Assembly (NCBI GenBank): GCA_005768725.1
Contig: VAFM01000001.1
Coordinates: 868,001-932,000 of the forward strand
Source of the DNA: Blastochloris viridis
Lineage (GTDB): Bacteria > Pseudomonadota > Alphaproteobacteria > UBA2136 > UBA6156
Direction of reading: 5' to 3'
DNA length: 64,000 bases
Shown here: one piece after another, positions 15,374-24,688 of the stretch
How positions within the stretch are numbered: the first letter of the stretch is position 1
How the letters are laid out: every line of letters begins with the position of its first letter
Translations under genes and position numbers: made by a program
Notes under the pieces: model-generated
Told to the model about the DNA's origin: nothing
What the model saw: only the letters and a program-made list of their open reading frames with translations
The model's database searches: none

Positions 15374-17869
15374 TTACGCGTTACCTTGCTTGGCGGCGGC
15401 CTGCTTGAGATCGTCGATGGTGCGCTTCACTTCCTTCATGGAGAAGGTTTCGACCACGTCGCCTTCCTTGAAGTCGGTGTAGTTGGCGAAGGTCATACCG
15501 CATTCGAAGCCAGCGGCGACATCCTTAGAGTCTTCCTTACCGCGGCGCAGGGAGCCCAGCTCGCCGGTGTGAATGACCTTACCGTCGCGGATGATGCGCA
15601 GCTTGGTACCACGGGAGATCTTGCCGTCGGTGACCATACAGCCTGCGATCTTGGTGCGCTCGAAGGTGAAGATCGCACGGATCTCGGCGTGGCCATTGAC
15701 TTCTTCGACCTGGCTGGGGGCCAGCAGACCGGACATGGCGGCCTTGATATCGTCGATCAGGTTATAGATGATGTTGTAGTAACGCAGCTCGATACCGGCA
15801 CGGTCGGCAACCTCACGGGCGGTGGCATCGGCACGCACGTTGAAGCCGACAACCAGCGCGCTGGCGGTGGAGGCCAAGTTGACGTCGTTTTCGGTGATCA
15901 CACCCACGCCGGAGGAGATAACCTTGACGCGGACCTGTTGCTGGTCGGCATTGAGTTGATCCAGCGCAAAGGCGATAGCTTCGGTCGAACCCTGTACGTC
16001 GGCCTTGACGATGACGTTGAGGTCTTTCTGACCTTCGGCGGCCATACGCTCCATCAGGTTTTCCAGCGTCATCTTGCGGGCAGCCTGGGCACGCTCACGC
16101 TCGTTCTGGTCGCGCTGGGAGGCAGCTTCCTTGGCGATACGCTCGTTCTCGCAGACGATGAACTGGTCGCCCGCTTGCGGCACGCCCTGCAGACCCAGAA
16201 TTTCCACCGGCATGGAGGGACCGGCTTCCTTGACGTTCTGGCCCTTGTCATTCACGAGACCACGCACGCGGCCCCAGTACTGACCGGCGACGAGGATATC
16301 GCCGACCTTGAGGGTACCACGGCTGACGACGACGGTGGCGACCGGACCGCGGCCCTTGTCGAGACGGGCTTCGACCACAGAGCCATCGGCACGGCGCTTC
16401 GGGTTGGCCTTGAGGTCAAGAATATCGGCCTGCAGCAGGACGATTTCTTCCAACTGGTCGAGACCCATGCCGGTGAGACCGGAGACCGGTACGCACGGCA
16501 CGTTACCGCCGAATTCTTCCAGAACGACTTCCTGCGCGAGCAGCTCGTTCTTGACCTTCTGGGGGTTGACGTTGGGCTTGTCCATCTTGTTGAGGGCCAC
16601 GACCAGCGGTACGTCGGCGGCGCGGGCGTGCTGAATGGCTTCAATGGTTTGCGGCATGATGCCGTCGTCGGCGGCAACCACCAGAATCACGACATCGGTC
16701 ACCTTGGCACCACGGGCGCGCATAGCGGTAAACGCGGCGTGACCCGGGGTATCGAGGAAGGTGATGAGACGGCCGGACGGCGCTTTGACCTGATAGGCAC
16801 CGATGTGCTGGGTAATGCCACCGGCTTCGCCCTTGACGACGTTGGCCTTGCGGAGGGTATCCAGCAAAGTGGTCTTACCGTGGTCAACGTGACCCATGAT
16901 GGTCACGATCGGGGCGCGGGTAATGAGGTCGGCAGCGGCGTCTTCGCCTTCCAACAACGTTTCTTCCAGCGAGGTGGTCTGGGCCAGAACCGGGGTGTGA
17001 CCAAATTCGGAAACGATCACCTCGGCGGTGGACTGGTCGATGGTCTGGTTGGCAGTGACGAATTCGCCCATGCCCATCAGCTTCTTCACCACGTCGGAGG
17101 CTTTTTCGGCCATGCGGGCGGCCAGTTCGGCCACGGTGATGAACTCGGGAATGGTGACTTCGCGGAAGACCTTTTCGGCCGGACCTTGTTGTTCAAACTC
17201 CGCCGAATCGGACTGACCGCGACGACCGCGACGGCCCCCACGGCGGCCTGCGGACGAGGCACGCTGACGATCGGCAAGGTCTTCCAGATAGGCGTTACGG
17301 CCACGCTTGCTGGTCAGGTCACGGCCTTCCGGCTTGCCGGTGGTCGCGGCGCGCTTGCGGGCATCTTCAGCAGAAACCTTGGTGTTGGTGAACGCTTTGC
17401 TGTCGATGGTACGGCCCGCCGAGGCACCGGCACTGGCCAGCGTACCGCTTTGCACGCCACCGGCACCGCTGCCGGCACGGGTTGCGGCGCGTTCCTTGGC
17501 GGCCTGAGCGGCGGCTTCCTGGGCAGCCTTGCGGGCTTCGTCTTCGGCGGCGGCACGCTCGGCGGCGTCCTTCACACGCTGTACCTGCAGCTCGGTGACC
17601 TTACGCAGGTTTTCCTGCATATCGTCCTGCTTCTTCTTCTCAGCATCCTGCGCGGCCTGCAGGGCGGCCATGCGGCGCTGCATTTCTTCCGACGTGGCAG
17701 TGGTTGCCGACGGCACGTTGTTGTTGAAGCTGGAGGGCGCATCGAAGCGACGACGACGGACCTCCACCGAGACCTGCCCACCACCGCGCGGCGCGCTGGG
17801 GGCCGAGCCTACGCTCAGCGTCCCACCGATGGAGAGGGTCTTCTTGGGGGTGTTCGGGGTATCGGCCAT
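15374..17869 (-). CDS. infB: Translation initiation factor IF-2
   Basis: IF2 is the GTPase that places initiator tRNA on the 30S subunit and promotes subunit joining. The 831-aa protein has an N-terminal low-complexity, Ala/Arg/Glu-rich region (about 1-240) and then the GTP-binding core: [12 protein letters not shown] (G1), [10 protein letters not shown] (G3), ALNKMDKP (G4), followed by domains II, III and the C2 initiator-tRNA domain ([20 protein letters not shown]). The Shine-Dalgarno AAGGAAG lies upstream of ATG 17869. It follows ylxR by 81 bases. Downstream rbfA would be next in the ancestral order but is separated by two forward-strand genes. Confidence 0.98.
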   Translation of the reverse strand: MADTPNTPKKTLSIGGTLSVGSAPSAPRGGGQVSVEVRRRRFDAPSSFNNNVPSATTATSEEMQRRMAALQAAQDAEKKKQDDMQENLRKVTELQVQRVKDAAERAAAEDEARKAAQEAAAQAAKERAATRAGSGAGGVQSGTLASAGASAGRTIDSKAFTNTKVSAEDARKRAATTGKPEGRDLTSKRGRNAYLEDLADRQRASSAGRRGGRRGRRGQSDSAEFEQQGPAEKVFREVTIPEFITVAELAARMAEKASDVVKKLMGMGEFVTANQTIDQSTAEVIVSEFGHTPVLAQTTSLEETLLEGEDAAADLITRAPIVTIMGHVDHGKTTLLDTLRKANVVKGEAGGITQHIGAYQVKAPSGRLITFLDTPGHAAFTAMRARGAKVTDVVILVVAADDGIMPQTIEAIQHARAADVPLVVALNKMDKPNVNPQKVKNELLAQEVVLEEFGGNVPCVPVSGLTGMGLDQLEEIVLLQADILDLKANPKRRADGSVVEARLDKGRGPVATVVVSRGTLKVGDILVAGQYWGRVRGLVNDKGQNVKEAGPSMPVEILGLQGVPQAGDQFIVCENERIAKEAASQRDQNERERAQAARKMTLENLMERMAAEGQKDLNVIVKADVQGSTEAIAFALDQLNADQQQVRVKVISSGVGVITENDVNLASTASALVVGFNVRADATAREVADRAGIELRYYNIIYNLIDDIKAAMSGLLAPSQVEEVNGHAEIRAIFTFERTKIAGCMVTDGKISRGTKLRIIRDGKVIHTGELGSLRRGKEDSKDVAAGFECGMTFANYTDFKEGDVVETFSMKEVKRTIDDLKQAAAKQGNA

Positions 17870-17950
17870 CTGTCAACTTCCTTAAATTCTGCCGCTTTTA
17901 GCGCCAATTGCGGGCAAATGTCAAGAGTTGTACCGGATGAACACGCGCGT

Positions 17951-18226
17951 CTAACGGTTTTTCAGGAAAGGTAAAATTTCGTCCCAGCCCACGGGCGGAC
18001 GATTGGTTTTGATACGATTGGCAAAAGCCTTGCGTTTTACGGCGGCTGCCAAGGCTTCGGGCGTGGGCAGCACATATACGCCGCGGCCCGGGGCACGGGT
18101 GGCGCCGAGCATCACTTCGGGAGTCGGCACCCCCTGCACATTCACAAACCGCAGCAGCGCGCTTTGGGGGTGCTTTTGGCCGGTACCGGCACAGGTGCGG
18201 AGGGGGACGTGTTTTATCGCAGTCAT
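17951..18226 (-). CDS. ylxR: YlxR-family RNA-binding protein
   Basis: YlxR is a small nucleic-acid-binding protein encoded between nusA and infB in many bacteria. The 91-aa product carries the family signatures: PLRTCAGTGQ (usually RTCVxCR), LRFVNVQG, a GRGVYVLPTPEALAAAVKR segment and KAFAN. Unusually, the second Cys of the RTCxxC motif is missing (RTCAGTG). The start at 18226 is preceded by GGAGAGAAGGAGGA. nusA, normally just upstream, is separated by two forward-strand small genes, so ylxR-infB must have its own promoter within about 85 bases. Confidence 0.88.
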   Translation of the reverse strand: MTAIKHVPLRTCAGTGQKHPQSALLRFVNVQGVPTPEVMLGATRAPGRGVYVLPTPEALAAAVKRKAFANRIKTNRPPVGWDEILPFLKNR

Positions 18227-18312
18227 TCCTCCTTCTCTCCTTTTTGCTTGGGTTTGGCAAGAGGGTGATGTATACGTTAGCCTACGATTCACATTAGACC
18301 TTTGAGGCTGCC

Positions 18313-18576
18313 ATGACTTCTCAGCATGCCGATACTTCTCTTGCCGCGCGTCATTCACGGCTCACGGATGACTTACAGGCGATGCGCCACAAATATCCGC
18401 CTTCGCCAAAGCCGGCAATCATCTCTCACTACTCGCGCAAAAACGCGAAAGGTAATGATGACGCCAAGATCCGCCGATCCAATATAGTGGCTGTCATCGC
18501 TCTTCTCGTGGTCGGCTACCTGCTGGTCTCCGGCCTTGTTGCCAACATACGCTGGATCATACAATGGATCTTCTAG
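18313..18576 (+). CDS. Small tail-anchored membrane protein, 87 aa
   Basis: I do not recognise it. The first 57 residues are polar and basic (MTSQHADTSLAARHSRLTDD..., KNAKGNDDAKIRRSN) and the C-terminus carries one membrane helix (VAVIALLVVGYLLVSGLVA) ending WIIQWIF. The likely topology is N-in with a C-terminal anchor. A candidate promoter (TTGGGT at 18248-18253, 17 bases, TATACG at 18271-18276) lies upstream, overlapping the ylxR promoter region on the other strand. A strong terminator follows. It is one of two forward genes that split the nusA-ylxR junction. Confidence 0.6.
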   Translation: MTSQHADTSLAARHSRLTDDLQAMRHKYPPSPKPAIISHYSRKNAKGNDDAKIRRSNIVAVIALLVVGYLLVSGLVANIRWIIQWIF

Positions 18577-18580
18577 CCTT

Positions 18581-18612
18581 ACGCCTCCCTGCCCTGCGGG
18601 GAGGCGTTTTTT
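18581..18612 (+). terminator. Intrinsic terminator after the 87-aa gene
   Basis: CGCCTCCC/GGGAGGCG stem with an 8-9 base loop and a six-T run. Confidence 0.85.
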
Positions 18613-18635
18613 GTGATTTTCTCTATCCGCAGGGC

Positions 18636-18664
18636 TTGGAAGCAGACCATGTCCGACCTATTCT
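18636..18664 (+). promoter_or_regulatory. Promoter for the 84-aa gene
   Basis: TTGGAA (18636-18641), 17 bases, TATTCT (18659-18664). It supports translation start at 18721 rather than upstream starts that overlap the promoter. Confidence 0.45.
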
Positions 18665-18720
18665 CGGGACAGACTTACCGACTTATTCCTCACGTTCCCT
18701 ATCCACCGGAGATGCATGCC

Positions 18721-18975
18721 ATGCTCACGACCCTTGAAGCTCCTGCTTCGACACCTGTTACGACGCCGCGTTGCAAAGGCGTTCATCCGCTCACGAAGGC
18801 TGAACTGCAGGCGATCATCGACCGCCACAACAGCGCACTGACGGACGCCTTTCATCACGACGTGCTGCTCGCACAAGGTTTTCCGGGGCACCAGCCCTGG
18901 GCCAACGAGAGTTTTCACGACCCTGTGGTGAATGCCTACCTGATGGAACGCTATGCGACCCCTACGGTGAATTAA
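18721..18975 (+). CDS. Unknown small protein, 84 aa
   Basis: The frame is open from 18613, directly after a terminator, but the promoter at 18636-18664 and the Shine-Dalgarno CCGGAG (18706-18711) favour ATG 18721. The product begins MLTTLEAPASTPVTTPRCKG, has a proline/threonine-rich head and a helical segment HPLTKAELQAIIDRHNSAL, and ends ERYATPTVN. There is no membrane segment. It is the second gene inserted between nusA and ylxR and ends at a bidirectional terminator that also stops nusA. Confidence 0.5.
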   Translation: MLTTLEAPASTPVTTPRCKGVHPLTKAELQAIIDRHNSALTDAFHHDVLLAQGFPGHQPWANESFHDPVVNAYLMERYATPTVN

Positions 18976-18993
18976 CCCTCGCGACAACGTTAC

Positions 18994-19025
18994 AAAAAAG
19001 CCCCGGAATCATCCGGGGCTTTTTG
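18994..19025. terminator. Bidirectional terminator between the 84-aa gene and nusA
   Basis: AAAAAAGCCCCGG AATCAT CCGGGGCTTTTT is a strong hairpin with A- and T-runs on both sides. Confidence 0.92.
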
Positions 19026-19035
19026 CATGCCGTGG

Positions 19036-20697
19036 TTAGGCTTGGGCGGCGTCGGAAGCCTTAGCTTCAGCCGGTGCGGCGTCCACGTCATCTTCCTCTT
19101 CATCCTCTTCAGCGAACCAGTGCTGGCGGGCAGCCATGATCAGCTTTTGCGCCTGCTTGTCGTTCAGCAGACCGGCGGGCAGCATTTCCTGCAGCTCGTC
19201 GGTGGCCAGGTCGCCAAGGTCATCGAGGGTTTTGATGCCCTGTTCGCCCAGCGCCATGATCAGGTCGGCGGTCATGCCCGGCATGGCCTTCAGTTCGTCG
19301 CTCACACCCAGCTTGGCCAGACGTTCGGCGGCGGCGTTGATGGCCGTTTGCGCGCGGTTTTGCAGCTCTTGGGCGATACCGATGTCGAGACCTTCAATGG
19401 TGGCGATCTCTTCGGCGCCGACCTTCAGCAGGTCGTCGATGCTGCGGAAGCCTTCGGCGATCAGCAGGCGGGCCAGAACGTCATCGACGTCGAGGTTCTG
19501 CATGAGGTTGCTGCTCAGTACGTTGTACTCATTGGTGCGGCGCTCGGACTCTTCGGCGTCGGTCATCACGTCGATATCCCAACCGGTGAGGATGGAGGCC
19601 AGACGGACGTTCTGGCCGCGGCGACCGATGGCGAGGCTGAGGTTGTCTTGCGGAACCACTACTTCGATGCGGTTATCGTCTTCGTCCAGCACAACCTTAC
19701 TGACCTGAGCCGGTTGCATGGCGCGGACGAGGAATTCGGCAGCATTCGGCGACCATTCGATGATGTCGACGCGCTCGCCTTGCAGCTCGGTAGTTACGGC
19801 CTGCACGCGCACGCCACGGATACCGACGCAGGCGCCGACCGGGTCGAGGTTACGGTCGTAAGACTTCACGGCGATCTTGGCGCGGAAGCCCGGGTCGCGG
19901 GCAGCGCCCATCACTTCAATCGTCCCGTTCTGGATTTCCGGAACCTGCTCCTTGAACAGCTCCACCAGGTATTGCGGGTGGGTGCGGGAGACAAAGATCT
20001 GCGGGCCGCGGGCCTGCGGGTTGACCTTGTAGATGTAAGCACGGATGCGATCGCCCTGCTTGAAGGTTTCGCGCTGGATGGTTTCATCCTTCGGCAGCCA
20101 GGCTTCGGCACGGCCGAGGTCGATCAGGGCGCCGTTGAAGTCGGCACGCTTGATGATACCGGAAATGATGGTGCCGACGGCGTCCTTGTAAACTTCCAGT
20201 TCCTTGGCGCGCTCAACATCCTTCACCTTCTGGAAGATGACCTGTTTGGCGGCCTGGGCGGCCACGCGACCGTCGAAATACTTGGCCGGCAGCTCTTCCA
20301 TCAGGTATTCGCCGATCTGGATGTTCGGGTTCACCTTCTGGGCTTCGGCGAGCAGAATCTGGCTCGGGTTGCTCTTCAGCGGGTAGCCGCGCTTGTCGCA
20401 GGCCGGGCGCATTTCCGGCTCGCGGCCTTCGCGTACAGCCGCGCGGGCTTCTTCCGGAGACAGCACTTCCATCACCATCTTCACCACCTGGGTGAGGCGC
20501 TTGATGTGCACTTCGCCGCTGACGCGGTCGATGTGGGCCTGTACGGTCAGTTCCAGCGGTTGCAGGTTCAGCTCGGCGGCCAGCTTCTTGCGGGCGGCCA
20601 TCTGGATGGCCTGTTCCATCACTTCGAGCACCTGCTCTTTTTCGATATCCTTCTCGCGGGCTACCATTTCCGCAATCTGTAAGTATTCCAGTGCCAT
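19036..20697 (-). CDS. nusA: Transcription termination/antitermination factor NusA
   Basis: NusA binds RNA polymerase and nascent RNA and modulates pausing, termination and antitermination. The 553-aa protein has the N-terminal polymerase-binding domain (starting MALEYLQIAEMVAREKDIEK), an S1 domain (about 135-200), KH domains (ARDPGFRAKIAVKSYDRNLD, VGACVGIRGVRVQAV; then NLSLAIGRRGQNVRLASIL), two helix-hairpin-helix acidic repeats in the C-terminal part, and an acidic tail. AAAAGGAGAG precedes the ATG. It lies 34 bases after rimP, and a terminator follows, so rimP-nusA is a closed unit. Confidence 0.98.
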   Translation of the reverse strand: MALEYLQIAEMVAREKDIEKEQVLEVMEQAIQMAARKKLAAELNLQPLELTVQAHIDRVSGEVHIKRLTQVVKMVMEVLSPEEARAAVREGREPEMRPACDKRGYPLKSNPSQILLAEAQKVNPNIQIGEYLMEELPAKYFDGRVAAQAAKQVIFQKVKDVERAKELEVYKDAVGTIISGIIKRADFNGALIDLGRAEAWLPKDETIQRETFKQGDRIRAYIYKVNPQARGPQIFVSRTHPQYLVELFKEQVPEIQNGTIEVMGAARDPGFRAKIAVKSYDRNLDPVGACVGIRGVRVQAVTTELQGERVDIIEWSPNAAEFLVRAMQPAQVSKVVLDEDDNRIEVVVPQDNLSLAIGRRGQNVRLASILTGWDIDVMTDAEESERRTNEYNVLSSNLMQNLDVDDVLARLLIAEGFRSIDDLLKVGAEEIATIEGLDIGIAQELQNRAQTAINAAAERLAKLGVSDELKAMPGMTADLIMALGEQGIKTLDDLGDLATDELQEMLPAGLLNDKQAQKLIMAARQHWFAEEDEEEDDVDAAPAEAKASDAAQA

Positions 20698-20731
20698 GTG
20701 TGGCTCTCCTTTTGGTTAAGTTCGGTTTAAA

Positions 20732-21307
20732 TTATTCGGTATCAGAATCGGCAGACTCTTTGAGAGCTTCTGCCTTGGCCGTTGCGGCCTTCATCATCTC
20801 ACGCAGTTCCTCGGCACTCGGGCTGAGGTGGGCGTGGTGAATCTGGTCGTGACGTACGGTGAGCGTGCCGGTGCCGTCTTTCAGGGTCAGCGTCACATCG
20901 TCGTCGGTCGGCTGGGAAATAAGACCGACAGCACTGCCGAGCACACCCTTGCCGTTCGGTGCGGGTACCGGGCGGTGCAGGGTGATCTTGGCCTGCTTGC
21001 CGTTGAAGCGTACATAGTCGGCGGGCTTGGTGAGCGGACGCTCCAGACCGGCAGAGCCGACCTCCAGCGTGTACGGGCTCTTGATGATGTCGGACACGTC
21101 CATCTGGGCTGATAAGGTGCGCGAGGCCTGGGTGCACAGCTCCAGCGTCGGGCTGGTGCCATCCGGCATCTCGGCCATCACATCCAGCGTCAGCTTGCCG
21201 CGGCCGCTGGCGGTACCGCCCGAAAGACGGGCGTGCACCAGCACCAGGCCGTGAGCCGCCAGAGCCGCACCTGCGAGTTGGTTAATCTGTTCGGCGAGTG
21301 TCGCCAT
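20732..21307 (-). CDS. rimP: Ribosome maturation factor RimP
   Basis: RimP is needed for 30S maturation. The 191-aa sequence has the YhbC N-terminal fold (MATLAEQINQLAGAALAAHG, VLVHARLSGG), the signature SPYTLEVGSAGLERPLTKP and an SH3-like C-terminal domain (FNGKQAKITLHRPV, then DDVTLTLKDGTGTLTV). It is upstream of nusA, its near-universal partner. The C-terminal 30 residues are a short acidic/lysine extension. Confidence 0.95.
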   Translation of the reverse strand: MATLAEQINQLAGAALAAHGLVLVHARLSGGTASGRGKLTLDVMAEMPDGTSPTLELCTQASRTLSAQMDVSDIIKSPYTLEVGSAGLERPLTKPADYVRFNGKQAKITLHRPVPAPNGKGVLGSAVGLISQPTDDDVTLTLKDGTGTLTVRHDQIHHAHLSPSAEELREMMKAATAKAEALKESADSDTE

Positions 21308-21346
21308 ATGTATCGTATCCCCCTTGGTTCCCGGTGCTTTGGCAAC

Positions 21347-21370
21347 AAAAAAAGCGGCCAGCGGCCACTT
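21347..21370 (-). terminator. Intrinsic terminator between trmB and rimP
   Basis: On the minus strand GTGGCC GCT GGCCGC is followed by seven T residues. It separates metK-orf-trmB from rimP-nusA. The remaining bases 21371-21490 hold no recognisable gene or RNA. Confidence 0.7.
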
Positions 21371-21490
21371 CGGATTGCTATCAGTCAGCTCCAGAGTGTT
21401 AGGCAGGCGTGTCTCTTTTGGTTTCCCCCTGAGAGTCAGCGGCTGCTGTTGGTCGCAATGTGGAGGAAGTTCCTTCCCCTGTCAAGCCGC

Positions 21491-22234
21491 TTACGCCGTT
21501 TTTATCGCCTTGATAAACCACGGATTACGCCCGGCAATCTGGGCTTTTTCCTGATATTTCGTAGGTTGCCACCAGACTGGCGCCTGCATGAGCAGTTGCG
21601 GACCGAGAGCCGCTTCACCGCCTGCCTCACCGCCGTCGGCCAGACGTGCGGAGGGTTTACAGTCGGCAGCGGCACGCACGGTCTGCTCCAGTTGCAGACC
21701 TTTAATAGGGTGTAGCGTGGCAATAGTGTGGTAGGCGTAGGACGGCCAGTCCGACACCACCCAGAGCTCGCCGTTCTTGACCAGATGCTGTTTGATGGTC
21801 TCCACCAATTCCGGCTGCACGATGCGGCGCTTGTGGTGCGACGACTTCGGCCAGGGGTCGGGGAACAGGATAAGCACCCGCGCTAGAGACGCCGGTTGCA
21901 GCAGGCCGGAGGTGAACAGCGTCCGGGAATCTTCCGGATAGATACGCACGTTGGGGAGCGGGTTCTTCTGAAGCGCCTTCAGCAGGGTTTGCAGGCCGTT
22001 GAGGTAAATCTCGGAGCCGATGAAATTCATAGCCGGATTGGCTTTGGCGCGCTCGTACAAGGCCATGCCGTTGCCCATTCCCAGTTCCACTTCCAGCTGC
22101 TTGCGGTCACTCACAAAAGCGGTATCCGGTGCCCACGCCTGCAGCAGGCTCTTCAGCTCAGCCTGCTCCTGTTCGCTCATGCGCGTAGCAAGTCGTCCAG
22201 TCGTTATAATAGGGCGCGGGTGTGGAATGCTCAT
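21491..22234 (-). CDS. trmB: tRNA (guanine-N7-)-methyltransferase TrmB
   Basis: TrmB uses S-adenosylmethionine to methylate G46 of tRNAs. The 247-aa protein has the SAM-binding segment LEVELGMGNGMALYERA, FIGSEIYLNGLQTLL, and the family signature ILFPDPWPKSSHHKRRIVQP, with the C-terminal substrate strand around WVVSDWPSYAYHT. The Rossmann motif reads GMGNGM in place of the usual G-x-G-x-G. It is next to metK, which supplies SAM. Confidence 0.94.
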   Translation of the reverse strand: MSIPHPRPIITTGRLATRMSEQEQAELKSLLQAWAPDTAFVSDRKQLEVELGMGNGMALYERAKANPAMNFIGSEIYLNGLQTLLKALQKNPLPNVRIYPEDSRTLFTSGLLQPASLARVLILFPDPWPKSSHHKRRIVQPELVETIKQHLVKNGELWVVSDWPSYAYHTIATLHPIKGLQLEQTVRAAADCKPSARLADGGEAGGEAALGPQLLMQAPVWWQPTKYQEKAQIAGRNPWFIKAIKTA

Positions 22235-22274
22235 GCCCGCCTAGGTAGGCGATTTGAACAGCTCTGGCAAGCGG

Positions 22275-22706
22275 TTAGAGAGATTGCGTGGGAGAAACCG
22301 GTTCGTCCGGAAGGACATCCTGCGGCATGACAGCCGGCATTTCGGGAGCCGGTTGCGCGTTGTCGCGTCCGCAGACCTTGGCCATGGTCGGGTGACGTTC
22401 GAAATACGATTTGCTGTAATCATCGCAGGTCAGGCGCTGCTCGGCCGCCATGCGGAAACCACCGCCGCCATAACGGGCTGCGGGTACATAGGCCGGTGCG
22501 GGCTGGGCCATGTTGGTGGCGGGCTGGGTTGCCGCCACAGCCTGCTGATGACAGGCATCCAGCTGCTGTTCCAGTTCGGCGACGCGAGCGACAAGCGCGG
22601 CGGTATCGGCGACAGGAGCGGGCATAGACGACGAGACGGTGTCTTGGGCTTGCGCGGTCGCTACGAGAAGCAGACCGGCAACCACCAAAGCGAGGGGGCG
22701 TTTCAT
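22275..22706 (-). CDS. Exported protein of unknown function, 143 aa
   Basis: I do not recognise this protein. From ATG 22706 it starts MKRPLALVVAGLLLVATAQA, a Sec signal peptide with an AQA cleavage site. The mature part has a short coiled segment (AALVARVAELEQQLDACHQQ), an Ala/Pro-rich linker and a domain with two cysteines (RLTCDDYSKSYFERHP, AKVCGRDN) that could form a disulfide, with a proline-rich tail. It lies between metK and trmB on the same strand, with 60- and 40-base gaps, so it is probably cotranscribed; it is not part of the usual gene order. Confidence 0.65.
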   Translation of the reverse strand: MKRPLALVVAGLLLVATAQAQDTVSSSMPAPVADTAALVARVAELEQQLDACHQQAVAATQPATNMAQPAPAYVPAARYGGGGFRMAAEQRLTCDDYSKSYFERHPTMAKVCGRDNAQPAPEMPAVMPQDVLPDEPVSPTQSL

Positions 22707-22766
22707 GGAGGGTATCTTAACCATACTTTTTCTACTTTGAAAACCGTCCCCTACCCCTTTGAAAGC

Positions 22767-23963
22767 TTAGCGTATGTTTGCCTTGAGCGTGTCGGCCAAG
22801 GTGGTCGCTTCCCACGGGAAGGTGCCTTCTCCGGCCGAACCCGCCGCACGCCCGAAGTGTCCGCCGCTGGCGGTAGGCAGATAGATAGGTGCATTCAGGC
22901 CCAGATGCATGCGGATACCGCGTGGCGTGAGGCTCATGGAGCGGCGCACGGCGTGCTCTAATGCCGCTGAGGAATAGGCGGACGTGCCGAAGGTTTCGAC
23001 ATAAATGGACAGCGGTTCGGCGATACCGATGGCATAGCCGAGCTGGATTTCGCACTTACGGGCCAGACCTGCGGCAACGATGTTTTTAGCGACATAGCGC
23101 GCGGCGTAGGCGGCAGAACGGTCGACCTTGGTCGGGTCTTTTCCTGAAAACGCACCGCCGCCGTGGCGGGCGTAGCCGCCGTAGGTATCGACAATAATTT
23201 TGCGTCCGGTAAGGCCGGTATCGCCTGCCGGGCCGCCCAGGTTAAAGCTGCCGGTGGGGTTAACCAGAATGCGGGTTTCGTCATCCATCCAGCCGTCCGG
23301 CAGTACCTTTTGCCACGCTTTGGTGATGAGCGCCTTGAGCTCATCCTGACGAGCCTCTGCCGTATGCTGATGACTGATAAGAAGCGTGTGGGCGCGCACC
23401 GGGCGGTCATCCACATACTCCACCGTAATCTGCGATTTGGCATCCGGCAACAGCAGGGCGCCTTCGCCCTTCTTACCGGCGCGGCGCACGGCTTCCAGCT
23501 CGCGCAGTACGGCGTGGGCGTAGTGGATGGGCGCGGGCATCAGCTCCGGTGTTTCATCGCAGGCAAACCCGAACATCAGGCCCTGATCGCCTGCGCCTTC
23601 GGACGCGCGGGCACCGGCATCGACACCCTGCGCAATTTCCGGCGACTGTTCATGCATCTTGTTGAGGATCTTTACCGTCGCCGCATCGAAGCCTTCGTTC
23701 ACGTTCTTTGCGTAGCCGATGGTCTCGATGGTTTTGCGGACGACGGTGTCCACATCCACTTTGGCGTGGGTACGGAATTCGCCGCCGAGGCAGGCGAAGT
23801 CGGTCGTCACGAGAATTTCGGAGGCGACGCGGGCTTCCGGGTCCTGTGCCAGATAGGCATCGAGAATGGCATCAGAGAGCTGATCGGCCAGTTTGTCGGG
23901 GTGACCGCAGGACACAGCCTCGGACGTAAACAGGTGGGAGCCTGCAGGGGGATTCTTTTTCAT
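22767..23963 (-). CDS. metK: S-adenosylmethionine synthetase
   Basis: MetK makes S-adenosylmethionine from methionine and ATP. The 398-aa start at 23963 (MKKNPPAGSHLFTSEAVSCG) is chosen because the preceding residues of the open frame overlap the divergent ybeY start. Signatures: SEAVSCGHPDKLADQLSDA, the GDQGLMFGFACDETPELMP loop, GGPAGDTGLTGRKIIVDTYG and HGGGAFSGKDPTKVDRSAAY. A promoter (TTGCAA-16-TATAGA) ends 12 bases before the ATG. No SAM riboswitch could be fitted into the 77-base divergent spacer. Confidence 0.97.
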   Translation of the reverse strand: MKKNPPAGSHLFTSEAVSCGHPDKLADQLSDAILDAYLAQDPEARVASEILVTTDFACLGGEFRTHAKVDVDTVVRKTIETIGYAKNVNEGFDAATVKILNKMHEQSPEIAQGVDAGARASEGAGDQGLMFGFACDETPELMPAPIHYAHAVLRELEAVRRAGKKGEGALLLPDAKSQITVEYVDDRPVRAHTLLISHQHTAEARQDELKALITKAWQKVLPDGWMDDETRILVNPTGSFNLGGPAGDTGLTGRKIIVDTYGGYARHGGGAFSGKDPTKVDRSAAYAARYVAKNIVAAGLARKCEIQLGYAIGIAEPLSIYVETFGTSAYSSAALEHAVRRSMSLTPRGIRMHLGLNAPIYLPTASGGHFGRAAGSAGEGTFPWEATTLADTLKANIR

Positions 23964-23975
23964 ATTAAAAGAGAC

Positions 23976-24003
23976 TCTATAGCCGAACTTCTGCCCGTTG
24001 CAA
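23976..24003 (-). promoter_or_regulatory. metK promoter
   Basis: On the minus strand TTGCAA (23998-24003), 16 bases, TATAGA (23976-23981). The predicted 5' leader is only about 6 bases, too short for a riboswitch. Confidence 0.55.
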
Positions 24004-24040
24004 GCATTGACGCACCGGGGGGGCTTCTGGCACGTTACAC

Positions 24041-24634
24041 ATGATGCAAGACACCAACACAACCGAAACGGTTTTTACTATCGCTTACCATGGCAAGCCG
24101 GTGGGCGAACTCACCGTGCAGATCGCCGAAAGCGTCGGCGACCTTGATGTACCCCACCTGTGCCAAGCCGCTGCTGCTGCGGTGTGTGCGCATATCGAGC
24201 CCTACCGTGCCCCGGCCGAAGAGAGCGAGGATATGTCGGACGACGAGGCCCTGCCGTGGGAGTTGACCCTGCGCTTCGGCGGCACCGCCGAAGGCCGCGA
24301 CCTCAACCGCGAATTCCGCCACAAGGATTATGCCACCAATGTACTGAGTTTTCCGTCCGACGACGAAGAGCCGGAAGGCGATACGTGGTATGTGGGCGAT
24401 ATCTTCATTTGCGTGCCGGTGCTGGCGAAGGAATCGGACGAACTGGAGATTCCGCTGGCTGCTCACCTGCAGCACCTGGTGGTGCACGGCATGCTGCACC
24501 TTGTGGGTTACGACCACGATTTAGGCGAGGCCGAAGCCGAGGAAATGGAAAACCTGGAGCGTACCATTCTGGCCGAGATGGGCCTGCCCGACCCATACCT
24601 TGCCCATGAAGTTCTGATGATGAAGGACGCCTAG
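24041..24634 (+). CDS. ybeY: Endoribonuclease YbeY (16S rRNA maturation)
   Basis: YbeY is a zinc endoribonuclease acting in 16S rRNA 3' maturation and 70S quality control. The metal ligands are intact: [11 protein letters not shown] with His149, His153 and His159. Upstream are the family segments [20 protein letters not shown] and [14 protein letters not shown]. The 197-aa length includes an N-terminal acidic insertion ([12 protein letters not shown]) not seen in shorter homologues. It is the first gene of ybeY-corC-lnt, which points away from metK. Confidence 0.95.
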   Translation: MMQDTNTTETVFTIAYHGKPVGELTVQIAESVGDLDVPHLCQAAAAAVCAHIEPYRAPAEESEDMSDDEALPWELTLRFGGTAEGRDLNREFRHKDYATNVLSFPSDDEEPEGDTWYVGDIFICVPVLAKESDELEIPLAAHLQHLVVHGMLHLVGYDHDLGEAEAEEMENLERTILAEMGLPDPYLAHEVLMMKDA

Positions 24635-24688
24635 CGTCCCGTTCTCCTATTTAACAAAATATAAAATTATAAAATAAAAAGCCCCCGC

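Noticed and set aside
15386..17974. 862-codon open frame on the plus strand
   Set aside because: Exact antisense shadow of infB; Gly/His-rich composition with no domain, no Shine-Dalgarno and no family match.
19027..20682. 551-codon open frame on the plus strand
   Set aside because: Antisense shadow of nusA, in the mirrored codon phase typical of high-GC genes.
21308..21490. Possible tRNA upstream of rimP
   Set aside because: No T-loop GGTTCRA element or cloverleaf; the only structure is the trmB terminator.
23964..24040. Possible SAM riboswitch upstream of metK
   Set aside because: The 77-base spacer is shared with divergent ybeY, the metK promoter leaves only about 6 bases of leader, and no SAM-II or SAM/SAH motif could be fitted.
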